Assembly: GCA_004293295.1 (NCBI GenBank)
Contig: RDYC01000189.1
Coordinates: forward strand, 1-20,842
DNA from: Bacteroidota bacterium
GTDB taxonomy: Bacteria; Bacteroidota; Bacteroidia; UKL13-3
Length of the DNA: 20,842 nucleotides
Direction of reading: 5' to 3'
The notes under the pieces were generated by a model. It saw only the letters and a program-made list of their open reading frames with translations, searched no databases and had not been told where the DNA came from. The position numbers and the translations under genes are program-made. Positions 14,704 to 20,842 of the stretch are shown here, one piece after another. Within the stretch, counting starts at the first letter, position 1, and each line of letters starts with the position of its first letter.

Positions 14704-15810
14704 ATGAGAATACTATTTATCGCCAGGCCCAACCTTTATACAGACCCTGGTGGGGACACCATTCAAATTGACAATACAGCCAAGTGCCTCAGGAAATTAA
14801 GTATTGAAGTGGATATCATTTTATCCAATAAAAAAAAAATAGATTACTACCATTATGATCTGGTTCACTTTTTTAATGTAATAACTTGTGAAGATTTATT
14901 AGGTCATGCCTTAAAGTGTAAAGTGCCCTATGTAATTTCAACCATATACGTGGATTATAGGGAGTATGACAAGTACCACAGAAAGGATTTAATTGGCTTG
15001 TTGAGTAAGGTGTTAACCGCAAGCCAAATTGAGTTTCTTAAAACACTGGCTAAGTTTTTATTGAAGGGAGAAAAGGTAAGCACATTGTCTTATTTTCTTA
15101 AGGGTCATAGGGGTTCTATCAAATATCTGTTACGTAATGCGGCATACATTTTACCCAATTCAGAAAGTGAATACAGGCGTGTGGTTAATGATTTTGGTAT
15201 CCAATGTCGTAAGCAGGTGGTAACTTGTGCCATTGACCAGTCCATTTTTTCTGATGAAAATGTTAACGGATATCATAAGGAAGATTTGGTTTTGTGTGTA
15301 GGCAGAATAGAAGGACGTAAAAACCAATTGAACTTGATTAGATCGGCTAACGACAATAAGTTTACGCTTAAACTAATCGGCAACGCATCGGTTAATCAGA
15401 GGTCGTACGTAAATGCTTGTAAAGCAGAAGCAGGTAGCACTGTGGAGTTTATTCCATTTCTCACTCAAGCAGAACTCACTACCTATTATAAAAAGGCTAA
15501 AGTACATGTATTGCCCAGTTGGTTTGAAACAGCCGGACTAGTTACTATGGAAGCAGCAGCAATGGGATGTAATATTGTGATTGCTGACAAAGGTGATGTG
15601 CGGGAGTATTTCGGAGATTTGGCGTATTATTGCGACCCCAGCAGCCCTGAATCAATTGCGGAAGCAATAGCATTGGCATTGAAAAATCCGGTAAATTCTG
15701 CGTTGCAGAAAAAAGTATTAACCGAATTTACTTGGGAAAGGGCAGCAGAGCAAACCTATTCTGTTTATCAAAAAGTATTAGAAATGGAACAAGCAAAAAG
15801 CAACAAATAG
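14704..15810 (+). CDS. GT4 family glycosyltransferase
   Basis: A 368-residue cytosolic or peripheral GT-B enzyme. The N-terminal half begins MRILFIARPNLYTDPGGDT, the acceptor domain with its glycine loop. The C-terminal donor domain has LCVGRIEGRKNQLNLI and PSWFETAGLVTMEAAAMGC, in which the two glutamates are spaced E-x7-E as in retaining GT4 enzymes. It would add one sugar from a nucleotide donor during repeat-unit assembly. I prefer the ATG at 14704 because GTG at 14689 would only add MVIYV before the first beta-strand. It sits 72 nt after the polymerase gene and ends the first sub-operon; a small hairpin follows. Confidence 0.87.
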   Translation: MRILFIARPNLYTDPGGDTIQIDNTAKCLRKLSIEVDIILSNKKKIDYYHYDLVHFFNVITCEDLLGHALKCKVPYVISTIYVDYREYDKYHRKDLIGLLSKVLTASQIEFLKTLAKFLLKGEKVSTLSYFLKGHRGSIKYLLRNAAYILPNSESEYRRVVNDFGIQCRKQVVTCAIDQSIFSDENVNGYHKEDLVLCVGRIEGRKNQLNLIRSANDNKFTLKLIGNASVNQRSYVNACKAEAGSTVEFIPFLTQAELTTYYKKAKVHVLPSWFETAGLVTMEAAAMGCNIVIADKGDVREYFGDLAYYCDPSSPESIAEAIALALKNPVNSALQKKVLTEFTWERAAEQTYSVYQKVLEMEQAKSNK

Positions 15811-15841
15811 TTAATCTTTCATAGATAAGCAAAAAGGCGAA

Positions 15842-15856
15842 AACGGTACAACCGTT
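15842..15856. terminator. Short perfect hairpin after the GT4 gene
   Basis: AACGGT (15842-15847), loop ACA, ACCGTT (15851-15856): a 6-bp stem 31 nt after the GT4 stop. The downstream CTTCATTGTTT is only moderately T-rich, so it is a weak terminator or attenuator. The rest of the 256-nt spacer (15811-16066) is AT-rich. It holds a short out-of-frame ORF I do not believe, and the promoter of the next sub-operon is probably there. Confidence 0.3.
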
Positions 15857-16066
15857 CTTCATTGTTTAAAATCAATAACAAATTAAAAATAAGAGATTGA
15901 ATATTATTGATATCAGAAGCAAAAAGCTTTACTACTTGGTATTTAACACAATGCTTCTACACAAATGCAATGGTTTCTTTTCATGCAGAAAAGGTTTTGC
16001 TAATCTTCGCTTTTACGAATTATCCCAAAAAAAACACATATTTGTTTGTAGTAGGCGATAACTCAT

Positions 16067-17128
16067 ATGAAAATAATAATAACAGGTGGAGCTGGGTTTG
16101 TGGGATCTTCCTTATGTATCAAATTGAAACAACAATATCCCAATTATGAGATAATGGCCTTTGATAACCTAAAACGAAGGGGCTCGGAGTTAAGTTTAAA
16201 AGATTTTAAAGCACTTGGGATTAACTTTATACATGGCGACATTAGAAATGTAGAAGATATTGATGCTTTACCGGATTTCGAGGTGTTGATTGATGCCTCA
16301 GCTGAACCATCGGTACTGGCAGGATTAAACTCAAACCCGGCCTACGTAATCAATAATAACCTTATCGGATCCATTAATTGTTTTAATGCATGTTTAAAAC
16401 AAAAGGCAAAACTTATATTTCTATCAACCAGCAGGGTTTATCCTATTCATAGAATAGAACAAGCAGGGTTTATAGAAGAAGCTACAAGATTTTCATTTAC
16501 AAATTTTCAAAAGGAGGAAGGAATATCAAGTTTAGGAATTTCAGAAAAATTAAACATAGAAGGTGCCAGGTCTTTTTATGGCACTACAAAACTTTGTGCA
16601 GAGCAATTCATACAAGAGTATGCAGCATTTTATGGATTAAAATCAGCCATTACCAGGTTTGGAGTTATTGCCGGTGCTAGGCAAATGGGAAAAACAGACC
16701 AAGGTGTTGCAACACTTTGGATGGCAAAACACTATTGGAAAAGAAACCTTAGTTATATTGGGTATGGTGGCTTAGGAAAACAAGTAAGAGACTTCCTTCA
16801 TATTGATGATTTAATTGACTTAATTGATTTGCAAATTCATCAGATTGAAAAATTTTCCGGTAAAATTTATAACGCAGGTGGGGGTGTTCATTCCAGTCTC
16901 TCATTGCTGGAGATGACGTCATTGTGCAACACTATTAGTGGTAATAAGATTCCAATAAGTCAGGAAAAAGAAAATCGTCCGGCTGATTTGAGAATGTATA
17001 TAACCGACAACTCAAAAATTACTGCCGAAACGGGATGGAAACCCAAACTTACTGCCGAGAAGATACTTACAGATATTTATCAATGGATAAACGTGAACGA
17101 ACAGGAACTTAAACCCATTTTAAGCTAA
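16067..17128 (+). CDS. NAD-dependent epimerase/dehydratase (CDP-paratose 2-epimerase-like)
   Basis: A 353-residue extended SDR. The NAD-binding motif GGAGFVG is near residue 7, followed by the acidic residue in FDNLKRRG and by ASAEPSV. STSRVYP supplies the catalytic Ser/Thr region and FYGTTK the Tyr-xxx-Lys pair. The C-terminal half has GKQVRDFLHIDDL and YNAGGG, typical of sugar-nucleotide epimerases. The DNLKRRGSE segment and overall spacing resemble CDP-paratose/tyvelose 2-epimerases, but no CDP-sugar 4,6-dehydratase is in the window, so the substrate is unproven. The stop overlaps the next ATG by one base (TAATG), so translation is coupled to the polytopic membrane protein. First gene of the second sub-operon. 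Confidence 0.8.
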   Translation: MKIIITGGAGFVGSSLCIKLKQQYPNYEIMAFDNLKRRGSELSLKDFKALGINFIHGDIRNVEDIDALPDFEVLIDASAEPSVLAGLNSNPAYVINNNLIGSINCFNACLKQKAKLIFLSTSRVYPIHRIEQAGFIEEATRFSFTNFQKEEGISSLGISEKLNIEGARSFYGTTKLCAEQFIQEYAAFYGLKSAITRFGVIAGARQMGKTDQGVATLWMAKHYWKRNLSYIGYGGLGKQVRDFLHIDDLIDLIDLQIHQIEKFSGKIYNAGGGVHSSLSLLEMTSLCNTISGNKIPISQEKENRPADLRMYITDNSKITAETGWKPKLTAEKILTDIYQWINVNEQELKPILS

Positions 17129-19047
17129 TGTCGGAATCAATAAACAAGCATATACCCCAGTGGCTTACCCCGAAAATAGGAGCGGCACTCGTTTCTGTTT
17201 TAGCGGTATACTTTTTATTTCCCACTTTTTATGATAGTGGTGTATGGCCCTTACCTTCTAATGCAGATATATGGACAAGCATTGACCCATCGTGGATGTT
17301 AGGGTTAGGTTATGCTAAAGCAAAATCACTAACATGGGGGAATGATGTTGTTTTTACCTATGGACCACTTTCATATATTACACACCGAATTTCGATGGGC
17401 GCAGGTAAGTATGGTATTTTTATTTATGATATATTTCTTAGCTGTAACCTGTTTTTTGCTTTTTATGTCAGCATAGTTCATAGCCAATATAAAAGACTTA
17501 CACTGTTTATTGTTTTTACCATATTATATGTAACCCCTGCATTTATTGGCTCCGGTAACTCTGTGCTGTTATTAATGTTACTGGTTTTTTGGATTAGGCA
17601 GTCGATGGATAAGCCTAATCATCTTAATCTTACTATGCAGGTATTGATAGCCACTTTATTGTTTTTTGTAAAGTTCAATACCGGGTTAATCAGCCTCATT
17701 TTTTTGCTGTTTTCATTTACCTATCTGTTCTTCTATCACAAAAGCTTTCGATTGATTACAATTGTTTATTTCCAAAGCGCATTGTTGATAATAACATTTG
17801 GCTGTTTAATGTTACAGGTTTCTTTAATGCCATACATTATGGGTGGAATTAATTTAATTACAGGCTATAATGATATCATGTATCTTGATGGAGGGTTTGA
17901 AAATAAATATAATATAGAACTAGTTCTGTTGGTAATGAGTAATGTTTTATTGATGTGGATTTGTATAAAAAGCAAGCAACAAATGGCTAAACAACTACTC
18001 ATACTTTTTCTGTTTGGTGTATCTTCATTTGTTGTCTATAAACAAGCTTCAACCCGAATGGATATTCAGCACATCAGTGAGTTTTATTTTTATTTCCCGT
18101 TTTTAATATTAGCTGTTCACGACTTTCATTTTATTGAGAAAAATTATGTTTCAACCATTGTAGTAACGATGGCTTTACTTGCCAGCATCTTATTCGTAAA
18201 AAGAGAAGGCCATAAAGAGTTTATAACCTTGAAGTCTCGGCTTACCAAACCTGATTATTTCAATAGATTAAAATATTGCTCAGATTCATCAGGAATATTT
18301 TTATTTCCGAATCAGAACCAATTTCCGGAGCGAATACTAAAACGCCTTAATAACGAAAGGGTAGATGTGTATCCTTGGAACATACAAATGTTGGTTGAAA
18401 ACAGACTTAATTGCGCCCTACGTCCGGTTTTTCAATCATACTCGGCCTACAACAAATACCTCGAAAACCTAAACTACAATTTTTATCAATCGGTTAATGC
18501 TCCAAGGTTTGTCATCTATGAAAATGTATCAGTTGATAATCGCTACGCTCTTTTTGACGAACCCAAGGTCCAAATGCAATATGCCATCAATTATTTATGC
18601 GTTGATACATTTACTTACGCAAATCGTTTAATGATGTTGTTGGAAAGGAAACAACCTGCAAAACAAATTTTATTCACTAAACACCAAGAATATGAGATGA
18701 ATTTTACGGATGAAATTTTTCCCAAAGACAGCATATATTATGAGATACACATAGAAAAAACTTTAAAAAATAAATTTCGTTCTATATGGGCTCAATCCCC
18801 TGAACTATATTTACAAATACTAAAAGGCGATAGCTCCTGGCATGAATTCAAAACATCATCTGGACTATTAGAATCAGGGTTGTTTTCAACGATTTACCAA
18901 AGCAATACCAATGAAGTTTTTTATGCCATTAAAGGAGATTCCATTCCTCAACCTCACAAAGTGTTTACCTATGGATTACGTTCTGCTAAAGACGGAATGT
19001 TTAAAGATAGGATAAAAGTGATTGAATACAGAATTACAACATTATGA
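17128..19047 (+). CDS. Large polytopic membrane protein of unknown function, possible GT-C type
   Basis: A 639-residue protein. Residues ~15-355 contain about nine to ten hydrophobic helices; the remaining ~280 residues form a soluble domain. After TM1 a loop holds DPSWMLGLGYA and WGNDVVFTYGPLSYITHR, an acidic/aromatic loop in the place where GT-C glycosyltransferases keep their catalytic Asp. The soluble domain contains RVDVYPWNIQ, CALRPVFQSYSAYNKYL and NAPRFVIYE. I do not recognise an assigned function for it. A polyprenyl-phosphate-sugar-dependent transferase is a reasonable guess, because the same operon carries a GT2 gene of the type that makes polyprenyl-phosphate sugars. It overlaps the upstream epimerase by 1 nt and the downstream epimerase by 4 nt (ATGA), so its synthesis is linked to both. 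Confidence 0.7.
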   Translation: MSESINKHIPQWLTPKIGAALVSVLAVYFLFPTFYDSGVWPLPSNADIWTSIDPSWMLGLGYAKAKSLTWGNDVVFTYGPLSYITHRISMGAGKYGIFIYDIFLSCNLFFAFYVSIVHSQYKRLTLFIVFTILYVTPAFIGSGNSVLLLMLLVFWIRQSMDKPNHLNLTMQVLIATLLFFVKFNTGLISLIFLLFSFTYLFFYHKSFRLITIVYFQSALLIITFGCLMLQVSLMPYIMGGINLITGYNDIMYLDGGFENKYNIELVLLVMSNVLLMWICIKSKQQMAKQLLILFLFGVSSFVVYKQASTRMDIQHISEFYFYFPFLILAVHDFHFIEKNYVSTIVVTMALLASILFVKREGHKEFITLKSRLTKPDYFNRLKYCSDSSGIFLFPNQNQFPERILKRLNNERVDVYPWNIQMLVENRLNCALRPVFQSYSAYNKYLENLNYNFYQSVNAPRFVIYENVSVDNRYALFDEPKVQMQYAINYLCVDTFTYANRLMMLLERKQPAKQILFTKHQEYEMNFTDEIFPKDSIYYEIHIEKTLKNKFRSIWAQSPELYLQILKGDSSWHEFKTSSGLLESGLFSTIYQSNTNEVFYAIKGDSIPQPHKVFTYGLRSAKDGMFKDRIKVIEYRITTL

Positions 19048-20117
19048 AAGTTTGCATTATAACAGGTTCTTCAGGACTCATCGGAAGCGAAGCGGTCTCT
19101 TTTTGTTCCAGCCAATTTGATAGAGTGATAGGAATTGATAACAATATGCGCTCATACTTTTTTGGACCTGAAGCTACCTGTGAGTGGAATACACAAAGAC
19201 TAAAAAGCGCTATCCAAAACTTTGAGCATAGGGATGTTGATATTAGAAATGCACAAAACATCAATGAGATTTTTGCAACTTACAAGAACCAAATTAAGTT
19301 AATTATACATACCGCTGCACAGCCAAGTCATGATTGGGCAGCAAAGGAGCCACTTACTGATTTTTCAGTCAATGCCAATGGTACCTTAAATCTTTTAGAG
19401 GCTACCAGAAATTATTGTCCGGAAGCTACATTTATTTTTACTTCTACAAATAAAGTATATGGTGATACCCCGAATTTCTTACCATTAATAGAATTGCCTG
19501 AGCGATGGGAGTTGGACGAAAAGCATCCGTATTATAAAAATGGAATAGATGAAAACATGAGTATTGATCATACCAAACACTCACTATTTGGAGCATCTAA
19601 AGTAGCCGCAGATGTACTTGTTCAGGAATATGGAAGGTATTTTGGAATGCAAACGGGTGTTTTTAGAGGAGGATGTCTTACTGGGCCGAACCATTCAGGA
19701 ACACAATTACACGGCTTTTTAAGTTATTTAATGAAATGCGCGATCACTGGTGACCATTACACCATTTTTGGATATAAAGGCAAACAAGTGAGGGACAATA
19801 TTCATAGCTTAGACTTAGTGAATATGTTTTGGCATTTTTATCAAAACCCTAAACAAGGAGAAGTTTATAATGTTGGAGGCGGACGTTTTTCAAACTGTTC
19901 AATGATTGAAGCCATTAACTTGTGCCAGACTATTACCGGTAAGGCTATGAATATTACCTATTCAGAGGATAACAGAATAGGAGATCATATTTGGTGGATT
20001 AGTGACGTAAACAAATTCAAGGCTCACTATCCGGGATGGCATTGGCAATATCAAGTACAGGATATACTACAGGAGATTTTTGAAAACTTGAAAAACAGGA
20101 GCCAAAGCAAAGTATGA
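19044..20117 (+). CDS. NAD-dependent epimerase, CDP-paratose 2-epimerase-like
   Basis: A 357-residue extended SDR. It shows GSSGLIG at residues ~8-14, GIDNNMRSYFFGPEATCEW (an insertion typical of the CDP-tyvelose/paratose epimerase branch), TAAQPSHDWAA, TSTNKVYGDTPN and GKQVRDNIHSLDLV. At the usual Tyr-xxx-Lys site it reads FGASK, so the catalytic Tyr is Phe; I believe this is common in this branch, where Tyr in KVYG or another base may act. The C-terminus binds the nucleotide sugar (YNVGGG, DHIWWISD). It is related to, but clearly different from, the epimerase at 16067. Start ATG overlaps the membrane protein stop (ATGA), and its own stop overlaps the GT2 start in the same way, making an unbroken coupled run. 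Confidence 0.82.
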   Translation: MKVCIITGSSGLIGSEAVSFCSSQFDRVIGIDNNMRSYFFGPEATCEWNTQRLKSAIQNFEHRDVDIRNAQNINEIFATYKNQIKLIIHTAAQPSHDWAAKEPLTDFSVNANGTLNLLEATRNYCPEATFIFTSTNKVYGDTPNFLPLIELPERWELDEKHPYYKNGIDENMSIDHTKHSLFGASKVAADVLVQEYGRYFGMQTGVFRGGCLTGPNHSGTQLHGFLSYLMKCAITGDHYTIFGYKGKQVRDNIHSLDLVNMFWHFYQNPKQGEVYNVGGGRFSNCSMIEAINLCQTITGKAMNITYSEDNRIGDHIWWISDVNKFKAHYPGWHWQYQVQDILQEIFENLKNRSQSKV

Positions 20118-20842
20118 AACTAAGTGTTGTTATTCCTGCGTATAATGAAGCGGAATCAATTACAGAAACCGTTGAAGCCCTCATTTCAACACTTACCGAA
20201 GAGAACATCGTGCACGAAATAGTTGTTGTAAATGATAATTCAAAAGATAATAGCATTGAAATATTATCTGATCTAGCCCAAAGATTTAAAACTCTTAAGT
20301 ATTTTACCAATTCAGGGCCAAACGGTTTTGGCTATGCCATCAGATTTGGATTCGAACATGTTCAAGGCGACTGTATTGCTGTTGTAATGGCTGACCTTTC
20401 AGATGCTCCACAAGACTTGATAAAGTTTTATCGCACTATGATAGATGGCAATTACGATTGTGTTTTTGGAAGTCGTTTTATTAAAGGAGGAAAATTATAT
20501 GATTATCCTTTTTTAAAAAAAATCATCAACAGGATAGCTAACAAAATCATTCAATTGGTAATGGGAATTAAGTACAATGATACTACCAATGCATTCAAAT
20601 TATATAGACGACATACGATAGAAGGTCTTAAACCTTTTTTAGCACCCCACTTTAATCTTACCATTGAGTTGCCGCTTAAAGCAATTATAAGAGGATATTC
20701 TTATGCCATAGTTCCAAATTCATGGACCAATAGAAAACATGGTGTATCTAAACTTAAGATACGTGAAATGGGTAGTCGGTATTTCTTTATTCTAATGTAT
20801 TGTGTAATAGAAAAGTTTTTCTCAAGAGGAGATTTTAAAAAG
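20114..20842 (+). CDS. GT2 family glycosyltransferase, polyprenyl-phosphate type (partial, 3' end outside window)
   Basis: An open frame of 243 codons that continues past the last base. MKLSVVIPAYNEAESI is the standard GT2 start, followed by EIVVVNDNSKDNS (nucleotide-binding Asp pair) and AVVMADLSDAPQDL. The last is the acidic DxD region of dolichol-phosphate-mannose-synthase-like enzymes, here in the form ADLSD. FGSRFIKGG, TTNAFKLYRR and the conserved NRKHGVSKL loop follow. No C-terminal TM helices are reached before the window ends. Such enzymes transfer a sugar from a nucleotide donor to polyprenyl phosphate or to a growing glycan. The ATG overlaps the preceding stop (ATGA), so it belongs to the same coupled operon. 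Confidence 0.88.
   Translation, partial: MKLSVVIPAYNEAESITETVEALISTLTEENIVHEIVVVNDNSKDNSIEILSDLAQRFKTLKYFTNSGPNGFGYAIRFGFEHVQGDCIAVVMADLSDAPQDLIKFYRTMIDGNYDCVFGSRFIKGGKLYDYPFLKKIINRIANKIIQLVMGIKYNDTTNAFKLYRRHTIEGLKPFLAPHFNLTIELPLKAIIRGYSYAIVPNSWTNRKHGVSKLKIREMGSRYFFILMYCVIEKFFSRGDFKK

Noticed and set aside
15907..16149. 80-codon frame in the spacer before the epimerase
   Set aside because: It overlaps the epimerase start out of frame and has no recognisable features; the epimerase motif GGAGFVG fixes the real frame.
1..20842. CRISPR arrays, tRNA/rRNA genes, insertion sequences
   Set aside because: No regularly spaced direct repeats, no tRNA-like cloverleaf with a GTTCGA-type arm, and no transposase-like protein were seen on either strand.

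Overview
The window looks like a chromosomal segment of a Bacteroidota bacterium, probably of the Chitinophagia/Sphingobacteriia type. The grounds are AT-rich intergenic DNA, the near absence of Shine-Dalgarno sequences, several TAnnTTTG-like -7 promoter elements, and gene families typical of that phylum (beta-helix lipoprotein, DUF4412/GLPGLI-like secreted protein, ComEC with a degenerate C-terminus, CarH-like MerR regulator, Bacteroidota-type enoyl-CoA hydratase). No tRNA, rRNA, CRISPR array, transposase or integrase was seen.

Region 1 (1-2110, minus strand) is the accessory part. Three genes separated by 1 and 4 nt are transcribed in this order: a two-TM membrane protein with a ThsA-type Macro domain (1129-1980), a small HYD1-type ADP-ribosyltransferase with a C-terminal membrane anchor (672-1127), and a MacroD-type ADP-ribose hydrolase (119-667). 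All three point to ADP-ribose chemistry. The set resembles a type II Thoeris system (TM-Macro effector) in which an ART stands where the TIR enzyme would be, together with an ADP-ribose eraser. It could also be a DarTG-like toxin-antitoxin set. Quasi-palindromic elements flank the block and share an inverted 13-of-15-base motif; one of them folds much like an integron attC. The stretch 2107-2540 has no intact gene. It holds an inverted repeat, a 48-codon orphan reading frame and a terminator.

Region 2 (2541-10981) is ordinary chromosome: a beta-helix lipoprotein and a TIGR01777 SDR protein (minus strand), divergent from a CarH-like B12-binding MerR regulator; a DUF4412-like secreted protein coupled to an enoyl-CoA hydratase; a subclass B1 metallo-beta-lactamase; ComEC; and a small four-helix membrane protein.

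Region 3 (10965-20842) is a surface polysaccharide locus. A Wzz-like protein on the minus strand diverges from Wzx-like flippase, Wzy-like polymerase and GT4 glycosyltransferase genes. After a 256-nt gap comes a translationally coupled run: NAD-dependent epimerase, large polytopic membrane protein, second CDP-paratose 2-epimerase-like protein, and a GT2 polyprenyl-phosphate-type glycosyltransferase that runs off the window end. Together they would make sugar nucleotides, assemble lipid-linked repeat units, flip and polymerise them. The polytopic protein is the one member whose role cannot be assigned.
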